This document shows positions 33,621-44,000 of a stretch of 64,000 bases of DNA, piece by piece. The DNA is from Pascua guehoae (Eukaryota; Basidiomycota; Tremellomycetes; Trichosporonales; Trichosporonaceae), in contig BCJX01000014.1 in NCBI GenBank assembly GCA_001600415.1, forward strand, positions 891,914-955,913, in the 5' to 3' direction. The notes under the pieces are model-generated. The model had not been told where the DNA came from, did not search any database, and worked only from the letters and a program-made list of their open reading frames with translations. The translations under genes were made by a program, and so were the position numbers. How positions within the stretch are numbered: the stretch's first letter is position 1; the number at the start of each line of letters is the position of its first letter.

Positions 33621-34604
33621 GGTATGGTCCTGTCTGCGTTTGTTTGGTTTGGGGCAGATGTCCCGGTGTGCTGTGCGATGGAGGCTGGTTGGTGGATGAG
33701 TGAGATGCGAGTGGTGGCGTTGGAGTCAATGTCACCTGCATGAGGCGCGGGCAGCGCCGCAGGCTGCAGGAAACAGGTAACAGGCAGCAGGCAGGCACGG
33801 AGAGAATGGCAGACGGCGTGGTGTGGTGGGTGGGGCCAGAGAGGAGAGCCTGGCTCCTATAGCCGGCGGCTCGGTAGATTCCACGGGCCGGTTGACCGAC
33901 AAAAGGTACACACTCGCTCGCTGTACTCCGCCAGCCCAGTCTGGCGTCAAGGTCGTTGATGTCAACGACTTGTGCGTGCAGAACAGTAATGTTGGTGAGC
34001 TCAACAGTGACATGTCACGCCGAGGCGCACGAGGCGCAGGCGCAGAGGCGTTTGCCACGCAAACATGTGATCAAATGGGGGTGGGTGTCAGTTGGCAGAT
34101 GAGCGCAGTAGTAGTGAGGGTGACCTCCATCTCAAATGTTGGCAAATTGACCGACTATCATCCGACCCAAACCTCCGCCAACCAGCATCCATCCCTGCTC
34201 AATGCACGCCAGGTGGGCAACAGAATTCTGTTGCCCAAAGTCCCGTCTAAAACTGCCCATGCTGCGTAGTTGGCCACCCAAAACTCAGATCGGGCCCGAT
34301 CAATGACAGTGACAGTGCCCACGGCAACCTACAGTACAAGCCTGCCCGCCACAATGCGGTCCGTTGTTCATGTGGTGAAACGCAATGCTGTACAATTGTG
34401 GTAAAAAGGTTTCGACATTGCGGTACACCAACATCTCGACCTTCAAGACGGACAGCCAACATCTCGCTCAGCCCCACCCAGGCTGCCCTTGTGCTGGCTT
34501 CATGGTGAAATGCAATACATAATCGCGCAGCGAAAAAACAAACGTGTCCATCACCTCTCAGCCGGTGCAGTCGCCACACCCAACTCGTCTCTCAGGGCCA
34601 AAAC
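33621..34604. other. Upstream region of the Zn2Cys6 gene and 3' flank of the NASP gene
   Basis: About 1 kb without a convincing gene. GCAGGCAGCAGG-type short repeats occur at about 33755-33800. A plus-strand open frame at 33823-34269 lacks an ATG start and a recognisable product. Confidence 0.5.
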
Positions 34605-36140
34605 CTAGGCCGTCTTGGCCTTCTTCTCTGCGCTCCCGGCCTGCTCGTCGGCCTTGCGTTTGGGCGTCTCTGCGGCGGCCGCGGCGCCATTCGAGCCGGC
34701 GGGCGCGGGTACGGGCTTCTTCTTTGGCGCCTTTTTGCGGACCATGCTCGTGAGGTCATTAACCGGCGTGTCCTTTGTGGACGCCTGTCCGGCGGGGGTG
34801 GCTGATCCCGACCCGGAAGCGGGCGCCGAGATGCCGCCGAGGAGGTGGTTGATGCTCTCGGCGACAAAGTCGTTTGCGGGCGGTGCGGCGTTTAGCTCTT
34901 CGAGCTTTGCCTCGAGGTCGCCAATGAGCGCGGCCACGTCGCGGACCTCGGCCTCGCGCTCGCGCTGTGTCATACGCGTAATATCGGCCTGAATCACGGT
35001 GCCGTCTGCAGTGGTCTTTTTGCCGTTTGCGGCGGCCTTGAGCTCGGCCGCACGCGCGCGGAAGCCGTCAAGCGCAGCCTGGACGTGCTTGAGTGCGCCG
35101 GACCGGCCGGCGGGCGTCAGCTCGAGCACCGTGCCGAGCTGGTAGCGCGCAGAGGCGAGCAGGCGCGACGAGGCCGGCAGGAGGGCCTGCTTGATCTCTA
35201 GAGCGGCGGCGTAGTCTTGCGCCGCTTGGTCAAAGTTTTCTGCGGGGTAAGCGGTCGGTTGTGAAAAAGGGTTAGGAGATTCATGAGCACAGAGGTGCCA
35301 TACAAGCTCTCGGTCCCAATCACCATGGCCTCGCCTCACGAGACCACCAGCACTAACCATTCTCGAGGCTCACATCGCCGAGCAGACCGTAGCAGTCGCT
35401 CAGGCTCAGACGCTCCTCGCGCCCCTCGCCCTCGGCCATGCCCTCCGTCTCACGCTTGTAGATTGTCCGCGCGACATCGAGCACATCCCACGCCGCGTTC
35501 ATGTCGTCCTCGACGTCGTCGCCACCGCCCTCTCCCTCGCCCTCTTCGCCTTCGTCACCCTCCTGTCCCTCTTCCTCCTCCTCGCCTTCCTCGTCATCTC
35601 CATCCCCTTCAAACACAAACTTGTCATTCGACGGGCCACCCTGGGCCGCAGCCGGGTTCGTGTTCTTCTCCACCTCCTCGCGCCCCATGACACCCTGCTG
35701 CGAGAGCGCGAGCTCAAACAGGCTGCGTCCGTACGCCAGCAGCAGCGGGGCCATGGATGCGTCGAGCTCGTCCGTGATAATCGTCCGTCTGAGAGTTAGT
35801 TTGAGCCAAGTCGGGATCAGGCAAGGAGTCCGAGACAGCCGGCCCTCTGAGCGTGTACTATCACCACACCACACCATCGGACTTTGGCTCCACACAAGGT
35901 AGACCATGCCGAAACTCACTGAAGCTCCAACGCATCTCCGTACTTTGTCACGGCCTCCTCCCACTGCTTGAGCGCGAGTGCCTTGCGGCCCTCGGCGACG
36001 AGCCTGGCCACCTTCGTCTTGGTGTCAGCGCCCTTGGGGTCGGCGGCGGGGCTGCCGTTCTTGCTCGCGGCCTTGGAGCCAGAGCCCTCGGCTGCCGGGG
36101 ACGCGCTCTTTGCAGACCTGGGCGTGGTTAGGGTGTCCAT
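34605..36140 (-). CDS. SIM3: NASP/Sim3/Hif1-family histone chaperone (SHNi-TPR)
   Basis: Exons 36140-35920, 35788-35358 and 35239-34605 give 428 residues. TPR-type helices occur at VARLVAEGRKALALKQWEEAVTKYGDAL, MAPLLLAYGRSLFELAL, AWDVLDVARTIYK and FDQAAQDYAAALEIKQALL, and RLLASARYQLGTVLEL. TPR2 is interrupted by a long Glu/Asp/Gly run at about residues 125-165, the hallmark of NASP-family proteins that bind H3-H4 and, in fission yeast Sim3, deliver the CENP-A variant. The C-terminus is Lys-rich (RKKAPKKK, PKRKADEQAGSAEKKAKTA) and likely nuclear. It lies head-to-tail with PRE5 across 443 bp. The family is clear; the orthologue name is the best guess. Confidence 0.9.
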
Positions 36141-36583
36141 GTCGTTGTCCAGTATGTAGCCAGACGTACATTATTTGGTGATGGTTTGGTTTGGTTGCTC
36201 GTCAAGAGATGGAATGGACAAGGGACAATGGGTCGTGGTGGTGGTGGTTGTATATAGTTGTCAAACGTGTGAAGGTGACACCAACAAACATGAGCCACAG
36301 TTCAGTCGCCAGTCTAGGGAAAAGCAATCTCCCAAAGACGCGTCGCGTACACAGACCCACCACACGGAACCTTTTCCACGTGGTAAAGTGGCGAATTGAA
36401 CCTTGTTGTAATCCACCTTCAACTGATTTCAACCAAAACCTAATCGGATGTTCTAATAGTCTCCACGACAGCTCTGTCATCCACAGAGCCCTTGTTTTGT
36501 CCAACAAGAGTCTCCATGACGAGCTCCGCACCTAGTGTAGCTCGCATCCCGCTCGATATCATGCCAATACATCACAATGACTT
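36141..36583. other. Intergenic region between PRE5 and the NASP gene
   Basis: Minus-strand promoter space of the NASP gene. A TATATACA-like sequence lies at 36249-36256 on the minus strand, about 110 bp upstream of the start codon. A CCACGTGG palindrome is at about 36375-36382. Confidence 0.4.
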
Positions 36584-37764
36584 CTACTGCATCTCAACAT
36601 CCTCGCCCTGCGCCGCCGGGGCGGGCTCTTGGGCCGCCGCTCCCTCTGCCGCTCCCTCGCCGGCGTCTCCGTCGTCCGATGGGCCGTCCTCGGGCTCTCC
36701 ACGGCTCCGACGCCAGGCGCGGAGAAGGCCATCAATGTCCTCATTCTCCCACACACGGAACGAGCCGTTGCGCGCCGCCCCCGACCCGGTCGCGTCCTCG
36801 ACCGCGGCGGACGCGGGGCCAATGATCGCAATCGATGTGTTCAGTGTGGTCAGGTGCTTGTCCTGCTGCAGCGTGTCGGCGAGCGCATTCAGGCCGTGGT
36901 TGATGAGTGCGGGGAGGTCGGCTGCATGTGAGCGCGGAAACTCGATGTGCTGGGGCGTGCAACGCCGACTCGGCACGCAAACATTCACGTACCATGCTCA
37001 AACACCTCGTAGTTCTTCTCCAGGTACGTCTTGGCGCTCTGGCTACGCGCGCCGATCGAGTGGGCATAGTACTCGAACGCAGTACCTGAGGGCGAGAACT
37101 CGAGCAGGTGCGGGCCAGTCTCCTACACAGGTTAGCATTGTCTCGCGGCCCAAAGCAGGTACGTACATCCTGCCCGATGACGAGGAATCCGACACCATAG
37201 GGTCTCCGGCCGTAGATCTGCGTGTTGTTCTGCGCCTCTGATGGGTTAGCACAAGGGTGAGCACTGCAAACCCACTGTCGGCGATGGTCTGAACGATACG
37301 CGCAATGGGCATGGGACGCCCGTAGAGCATGCGCGACTGCATAGCCTGCTGCTGCATCGAGTTGCTGCGGCGTCAGCATTCCTCCTAGACCTAGCCTCGC
37401 TGTCCGTCAGTTCTCACCTGAGCACACGTGCGTCGCTGGTAAGACCAGCAATGGCAATACCAATGTGGTCGTCAATGCGGATCAGCTTCTTCTGGTACGT
37501 CGCGAGCTCGCCCGTCGAGCGCTTGAGGGTCAGGAGAACAGCGTGCGTAGCCGAGCGGAGACCAATAGCGGCCGAGCCCTGCTTGACTGCCTCGAGCGCA
37601 TATTCGACCTGGTGCAGCTTGCCCTGCGGCGACTGATGGGTTAGCCGGGACACAGGCACACAATACTGGTGAGACGTACAAAGGTCGTGTTGTCAGAGTC
37701 GTAGGAGTTGCGGAACTGCAGTGTGAGCTAAGTCTGGCGTGGATAACCGAGTAGCTCCCACCAT
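36584..37764 (-). CDS. PRE5: 20S proteasome subunit alpha6 (Pre5)
   Basis: Seven exons, 37764-37762, 37715-37680, 37632-37418, 37364-37276, 37237-37167, 37122-36993 and 36921-36584, encode 293 residues. The sequence follows Pre5 closely: [15 protein letters not shown], the alpha-subunit box [67 protein letters not shown] and [28 protein letters not shown]. The C-terminus carries an extra ~50-residue Ala/Glu/Pro-rich tail compared with the ~234-residue yeast protein. The first coding exon contributes only the ATG, followed directly by a GTGGGA donor. The gene shares a divergent promoter with NIP7. Confidence 0.95.
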
Positions 37765-38124
37765 GTTGGACGGAGATGAGGATTCTTCGTCCTGAGCGTC
37801 TGTTCCGTGTCCGAGAGAGAGAGAGAAGGAGTAAAGGTGGAGAAGAAAGGGTGTTGGAATGGATGCTTGGATGGCCTGCGCGATGTTGCAACCTGGTACC
37901 ACTCGCTCGAGGTTGTGGACACTTCGTCACCACCTGTCGTCAGGACCGCGCTCGCGCGTCCTCCACCCACGTGGCTTTCATTTTTCTTTCAACATTTATT
38001 TTTTATTTTGTCCCATCACCACGTGGTGCCTGGAGAGATTTCCGACTTCTCTCCCATCATGGATGATGGTTGTTGAATATTGCCGCCGACAGTCACCACC
38101 AACAACCATAACATCAACAACACC
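37765..38124. promoter_or_regulatory. Divergent PRE5-NIP7 promoter with two CACGTG boxes
   Basis: The 360-bp region contains CACGTG at 37968-37973 and at 38020-38025. The second lies inside a perfect 12-bp palindrome, CACCACGTGGTG, at 38017-38028. CACGTG is the known site of Cbf1-type and other bHLH factors in fungi. The 52-bp spacing and position between start codons make regulatory function plausible, but this is inferred. A T-rich stretch lies between them. Confidence 0.45.
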
Positions 38125-39075
38125 ATGCGTCCTCTTACAGAGGATGAGACCAAGGCGGTCTTTGAAAGTGGGTATGGGAGTGTGCTCGTATTGTGACCCA
38201 ACTAACACGCCAGAACTCGCCAACTATGTCGGCAAGAACCTCGTCCACCTGATCGACCGCGACGAGGACGACCAGTACTGCTTCCGCCTGCACAAGGACC
38301 GGTGAGTCTTCATCGCTCCCAAGCAACACGAAGGGGGGCAGGACAATCTAACATTCTCCAGTGTCTACTACCTTCCCCTCCCGATGCTTCACCTCGCCAC
38401 GTCGGTCGCACGCCCCAACCTCATCTCGCTCGGCACTTGCATGGGCAAGTTCTCCAAGACGGGCAAGTTCAAGCTCGGTGTGACCTGCCTCGACTGGCTG
38501 GCCAAGTACGCAAAGTACAAGGTGAGTAGGCGCAGAACACGCAGGGCACAGAAATGGCGTACGGCGTGTAACATCGTGGTGTCCATGTGTTGTCGGCAAT
38601 GTTGTTGTTGCTTATCGATACCTCATTCTGACATCCCCAGGTCTGGATCAAGCCCGCCGGCGAGCTCCCCTTCCTGTACGGCAACCACGTTGTCAAGGCG
38701 CACCTGGGTCGTATTACCGAGGACACACCCGAGCACCAGGGCGTTGTCGTCTTCTCCATGGCGGACATTCCTCTAGGCTTTGGCGCAACGGCACGCAGCA
38801 CGATCCAGACGCGTGATTTGGACCCTTCAGGCATTGTCGTCTTCCACCAGGCGTGAGTAGAGTCGGGAACGCAGAGTGAAGAGAAGGGAATGGAAGAGAG
38901 AGAATGGAGTTGGTGAGGAGGGCTACTGGGTTGGGGATGGGGAGGCGCGCGCGACAGGAGGACGTCGTGGAATGCAAGACCAACCGGATAGGGATGGAGA
39001 CGGGCGGTATGAAACCGAAGCTGACCCCACAGCGATGTTGGAGAGTATCTGCGCGACGAGGAGACCATGTTCTAG
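38125..39075 (+). CDS. NIP7: 60S ribosome biogenesis factor NIP7
   Basis: Exons 38125-38167, 38214-38301, 38362-38521, 38641-38852 and 39033-39075 encode 181 residues, the same length as yeast Nip7. Matches run through the whole protein: [87 protein letters not shown] and [14 protein letters not shown]. The C-terminal part is a PUA domain that binds RNA. Nip7 acts in pre-60S maturation and 27S rRNA processing in the nucleolus. Divergent from PRE5; the close spacing may allow joint control of the two growth-linked genes. Confidence 0.96.
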
Positions 39076-39320
39076 ATTGGGTGTATGTTGTCATGTAAGC
39101 ATTTAGTGCGCCGCCACAGCAGACGGTTGGGCAGGTGGTCACTGAACCGGTGGCACTCGTGGAGGCAGAACGCGTTTCACACACACAAGTTGGACTAGAC
39201 ATCAGAACAAGGCCGCCCAATTTCCATGCCTCTATATTTACAATCGTCACAACGTTACGAGCGCCGCCACCACGCCGTGGCGTGCCGTGCTACAAAGCCG
39301 CTCCCGGCTCCCCAATCTCT

Positions 39321-40645
39321 CTATTTGGCAGGCGCAATCTCGCCGCACTTGGGACACTTGCGGATCTCTGGCTCGGCCATCCACTTGTCGAGGTGCGGCT
39401 TGAGCTGTGTGTCGAGATCAGAGCAGTAGAACTGCGCCTGGAGGATCTGGACGAGCTCGTCTCCGTGGGCAGCCGTGTTTGGGCAGAGCCAGCGCATCGT
39501 GTCTGCTGTCAGTGCATGTCGGTGGTGGTGGAGGGGGTGGGATACGGGGGTGGTTCAGGCCGCAGTGCAAGGGGGAGCAATGGAATGAGACCCGACGACG
39601 TTCTGCAGCCTTGTGATGGCCGGGAATGGTCTGTCCAAGTCGCCTCAAAGTACGGTTGGATGCAGGAGACGACCCGGATCAATGCGACGAATGGTCGCGC
39701 CAACCCCAGCACAACCCGATCGAACGACGGGCCGTGCCACACCCTCCGTTTTCCATTATCCCCCGCACACCCCCACAGCTACACGCGGTTTCCCGGCTCT
39801 CGCCTCTGTCACTGCCAGCGACAGTCCTATTCTAGACTCACCAACTGCCTCCCCGGGCCGGATCATTTCCATGACCACCCCAATCGTGTTCTCGACGCGG
39901 CGCGGCGAGTGTGGAACGTTTGCTGTGGGTCAGCGTATGACTCGTGGAGCGTGCACATGTCAACACAGAGCCATTGAGCTCTCGGCTGTCAAGCTCTGTT
40001 GCATGCATGCACGCACGCACGCGTGAAGGAGCGCACTACACCCCCGTCGCCACCAACAGCTCGCCGCCAGGCACTGTTACTCACCTGGAAGCAGGAACAT
40101 GTCGCCCTCCTCGATGATAATGTCGCGGAGCTTGCCGTCATCGACGACCTTGAGCGTCATTGCCCCTTGGTACTGGTAAAACCACTCCTCGGTCGTGTTG
40201 ATGTGAAAGTCGGTGCGCGTGTTGGGCCCGCCGACGATCATGGTGATAAAGTTGCTACCCTTGTACATGCACTTGTTGCCTGTGGGTCAGCCGAGCGCGT
40301 GGAGACGGGACGCTTGGGGCTGCGGCTAGCTTGCAGTGGTGGCGGGGTGGTGGGATGCGTCTCCTGTCACTTGCACTAGTTGCTGCAGGCAGCTCGTCTG
40401 GACAGTAGACCCAACCTCGCGCTCGAAGAGGCTCCCCGCCAAGTACTCGCTATTGTGGGTGGCGACGGACCCTCGAGGCGAACATGATCAACCGCCCCGC
40501 CACCGACGCCACGACGTGGTCGCACGACCAGACACCCCCCCCCACCACCCCCCGTTCACCCTCTGTCAAACGCACCAACGGGCGGCTTGAGGAGGTGCTT
40601 GTTCTCCTCGATCCATTTGGGAAAGTTGATGGGTGGGGGCAGCAT
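39321..40645 (-). CDS. BNA1: 3-hydroxyanthranilate 3,4-dioxygenase (Bna1)
   Basis: Exons 40645-40576, 40279-40085, 39922-39842 and 39502-39321 encode 175 residues. This iron-dependent cytosolic cupin opens the ring of 3-hydroxyanthranilate in the kynurenine route from tryptophan to NAD. The Fe ligands are visible as H49 and E55 ([13 protein letters not shown]) and H94 ([10 protein letters not shown]). Substrate-binding arginines correspond to R45 and R97. The C-terminal half has a second small metal site, C122, C142 and C165-x2-C168, as in fungal and bacterial enzymes. Introns are longer than usual, up to ~340 nt. The gene converges on NIP7 and diverges from ALG13. Confidence 0.95.
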
Positions 40646-41049
40646 TGTGGCGAGAGGAGGCGAGGTGAGGCTAAACGAGGGGTATGAATGGAGAAGAGGG
40701 ATATACTTTGTACGAGTCTTTCAAAAGTCGGGATGGAATGTAAGCAAGCATAAGCTTGCCGTGTCCACCCGATTGCAACACGCACTGATTGAGTTGACTC
40801 CATGACTCCATTTCGGATAACCACCGCTCTGTATGGCCCCCATTAAGGCACGGCTACTCTACACCTACACCCAGGCCCCAGGGCGGGGGGAAAACTGTGG
40901 GCGCTGCCGCCGGCATGTCGGGTCCGAAACATCCGCACATCCATCCCCACCACCATCCATTCGTCCACCGGTCACGACCGTCGTCACCGTCCACATCACC
41001 CCACCACTCTTGAACCGTCTTCAATCGCCGCCACGCTAGAACCTGCTCG
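40646..41049. other. Divergent promoter region between BNA1 and ALG13
   Basis: A 404-bp shared upstream region. No specific element recognised. Confidence 0.4.
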
Positions 41050-41779
41050 ATGCAGAACACGATGCGCACCCTGTTCGTGACGGTGGGCTCGACGCTTTTC
41101 CAGCCCCTCACGGACGCGGTGCTCGACCCGTCCTTCCTCGCCATCCTCCCAACATATGGCGTGGACACGCTCATTGTGCAGCTTGGGAAGGCGCAGATTC
41201 CGCTGCATGTCGCATTGCACGTCGGCACCGACGGCGGCGAGTACGACTATCACCCGGGGCTGACTCCGGGGTCGGCATCGAGCGGGGCGCGGGGGAGCGT
41301 CCATATCCGCGTGCTGAAGTATACGCGGGATGCGCGTGAGATGGAGAGTCTGGTCGCGAGTGCCGACGGCGTCATGAGCCATGCTGGTGTGTATAGCTCT
41401 TGGATCAGGTCCCTTATTCATGGCACCTGTCGACAATCAAACCACCTTTGCTGTCCACGTTTGTCTAACACGCAGGCTCGGGCACAATCCTCGCCACCCT
41501 CCGACGCGTGCCCCCCGTCCCGCTCCTGGTGGTCCCCAACGAGGCCCTGATGGACAACCACCAGGTCGAGCTCGCGCGCGCCCTCCAGGACGGCGGGTAT
41601 CTGCACGTCTGCGGCGTGGAGTGAGCTTTGAGTTGTTTCGACTGCACAAGCTGACCACCAGCGACCTGGTCGAGGGCGTCGCGCGCCTGTTTGACAGCAG
41701 GAGCATTGCAAAGGAGTTTCCCGCATTCGAGCCGCAGCGGTTCCGCCGGATCCTGGACGAGACTGCCGGCTTTGCGTAG
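41050..41779 (+). CDS. ALG13: UDP-GlcNAc transferase catalytic subunit ALG13
   Basis: Exons 41050-41386, 41476-41620 and 41662-41779 give 199 residues. The GT28-type C-terminal glycosyltransferase fold is recognised from [57 protein letters not shown] and [25 protein letters not shown]13 joins the membrane protein ALG14 at the ER and adds the second GlcNAc to dolichol-PP-GlcNAc. This links it functionally to the dolichol kinase gene at about 54.5-58 kb. A second in-frame ATG at 41062 would remove four residues. The gene converges on the Rdx gene. Confidence 0.93.
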
Positions 41780-41993
41780 TGTTCTTCGCGAGAAGCGCAG
41801 ACGGAAAGAACAATCTAGCTGTGCCTCGTGGCTTCAACGGACACTGGCGACGACTGCTGTGGTCGAAGATCGTCGACAATCCCCAGCGTCGCTCAGCGGG
41901 CAATACCGACCTCAATGAGGCAAACCATACATCTACAGTTGTACGCCACCGCAGGCCGCTACGACAGCACCGACTATACTCCACGACCACAAC

Positions 41994-43339
41994 CTACGCA
42001 TGGCCCTTTGCGTCCGAGTGTCCTAGGGACATTTCGGGCTGGACGAGGTTGCGTACTCGCTGCTTGAGGACTTTGAGCTCGGGGAACCCGCCCTCGCACT
42101 GAGGTTAGCGTCGCTAGACTGGAGGATAGAATAGACATGAGATCGGGTGCAATGTGCCGTTGTGTCGTGAACCGCGGCGCGTTGCCACTGTAGCCACTAT
42201 CGGATGTAGATATGTACCCCGCGCATCAGGTTATGGCAACATGGCCACCACGCCCTGCAGCCAGCTGACAAGTCAAACTCGCTTGTCACTCTAGCACTGC
42301 TCCCCAATCCCTCCCCCCACCCTCCTGCGCCCAACTATTCCAACCCCGCCCAACCTCTTGCAAAACTCACCTTGCGATCCCACACCAGCTCCCACCCACT
42401 CCCCCGCTCGAGCCACACCCTAAACCGCCCCGCCGTCTCGGGCGCGTTGAGCGGCTGCAGGCTCGTCGTCGCGATCAGCGGCGGGGGGAACGTGAGCATG
42501 AGCTCGGTCTGGACCCAGGACGCACGCGGAGCCCTGGCGTTAGTGTGTGCGAGCTGGGGGTTGTCACGCCGAGCCGTGGAGAGGGACGAGGGGGACGAGA
42601 GGGACGAGGGGGACGAGGGGGACGAGAGGGACGAGGGGGACGAGGGGGNNNNNNNNNNNNNNNNNNNNNNNNNNNNNNNNNNNGGGGGACGAGGGGGACG
42701 AGGGGGACGAGGGTTCCAAGGGCGAGGGTTGCTGGAGCGAGCGGGTAAAGTGGGAGGTAGTGGCGACGAGACGCCGGAGAGTGCGCTCCATGACGACAGC
42801 ACAGGCAGTGTTGGCCATGTACTGGTCTGCGTCCACATCACCAGCTCGCGCCCGGCATGGTCCGTACACAGCCCTCAAGTAGTCCCTCTGCCCCTCCTCA
42901 CTCTCCAGCCTCTTCCCCTCCTCCCTCTCCAGCCTCTTCCCTTCCTCCCTCTCCAGCCTCTTTCCCTCCTCCTTCCAGCCTCTCCCCCTCCTCCCTCCAC
43001 CCCATTCCCCTCCTCCCTCCCTCCTCCCTCCCTCCTCCCCAACCCCCATCTCCCAGCTGCCGGCGCCCCCCCCCGGGACACCCACCATCGACACCGATCA
43101 CAAAACTGGATCAACAACTGGGGCATCGTAAGCCCCGGCGGCGGGATGGGGTTGCCCTCATGATCGAGCGCAGGCGACACGGCCCGCGCCACCGCCTCGG
43201 TCAGCACGGGGTGGATCTCGGACAGGACCGGGTGTGGCGTCGTGGACGGGTGCGCGTGGTCGTGTTGGGCCTGCCCCGAGGTCGAGGTTGAGGTCGAGGG
43301 GGCGGGGGCGGGGCCGCAGGTGTCGCAGTTTTCGGGCAT
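41994..43339 (-). CDS. Rdx-family protein: cysteine homologue of selenoprotein W
   Basis: Exons 43339-43086, 42533-42371 and 42098-41994 encode 173 residues. The Rdx fold begins near residue 76 with IQFCDRCRW, whose C80-x2-C83 motif has Cys where animal SelW has selenocysteine. WVQTELMLTF, FRVWLERGSGWELVWDRK and CEGGFPELKVLKQRVRN follow, the last being the conserved GGFPE motif. The first ~75 residues are an extra Thr/Ser/Pro/His-rich leader with another CxxC (C5, C8). Family members are small thioredoxin-like redox proteins. Intron 1 is 552 nt, mostly low-complexity DNA with an N-run. Cys forms are expected in fungi, which mostly lack selenocysteine machinery. Confidence 0.88.
42581..42712. 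repeat. GGGACGAG(A/G)-type minisatellite with 35-N gap in the Rdx intron
   Basis: About a dozen tandem 9-bp GGGGGACGA/GGGACGAGG units flank N bases at 42649-42683. The repeat lies wholly inside intron 1, so its true length is uncertain but the protein is not affected. Confidence 0.85.
42889..43040. repeat. CCTCCCTCTCCAGCCTCTT tandem repeat in the Rdx intron
   Basis: Repeated CTCTCCAGCCTCTTCCC units of about 25-30 bp pass into CTCCCTCC microrepeats. Many AG dinucleotides in pyrimidine context occur on the plus strand, antisense to the gene. Confidence 0.75.
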
Positions 43340-44000
43340 TGTGGGATATGGATGCGGTTGTGGTGGGTGGGGAAATTGGGAGATGGAGTTGATAAGAGGA
43401 CGGATGGGGACGTTTGGACGGGTTCTGAGTGGCGGGCGGGGACATCTTATCTGGGATCGATCCCGATAGGATGACGTGCTGGGACGGGCGGATATACCGA
43501 TTCCACCACTTTTTCCATTCGGGATGCGGGCATGGCCTGTCGAGTTGTGAGTCTTCATGCTGACCAAGCCTTGAACAGTATTGTGGTGCCAAGACTATCA
43601 GCTGATATACCTTGATCAGGTTGAACGAGTCTCACTCATGCTTCTGATTCTGATTCTGATTCTGATTCTGATTAGGCACATCGTCTTGGCCACATCTTGA
43701 CCGACATCTGTTGCCAAGCCTGTGTGGACACTGAAATGTACCCCTGCCAGCACTACCACAATCACCCCGACCATCGCGACCACGGCCACCACTCCAGTCA
43801 CAACAACCATTGCAGCCACTGAAGCCACTGTCAGTCTGCTCCAACACGTACCAGGCGCTTGCGCGAGGCACCAACACAGTTCAGTTCACTATATCACCCC
43901 CCGGGGCGCTCACCAGAGCCAACTGGTCGCATCTCGCGGCACACATCGGCTCGCGATCTACATACTAAACGCCCACTTCCTCCCTCCCCTCCACACGCAT
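43340..44000. other. Intergenic region between the Rdx gene and PRP31
   Basis: Promoter space of the Rdx gene and 3' flank of PRP31. Five perfect CTGATT copies lie at 43644-43673. No gene seen. Confidence 0.6.

Noticed and set aside
31894..33699. 601-codon plus-strand open frame
   Set aside because: Antisense to the Zn2Cys6 and fungal_trans exons; its composition is the complement of the Ser/Gly-rich factor and no motif is seen.
33823..34269. 148-codon plus-strand frame
   Set aside because: No ATG start, no splice or family support, and it overlaps the promoter of the Zn2Cys6 gene.
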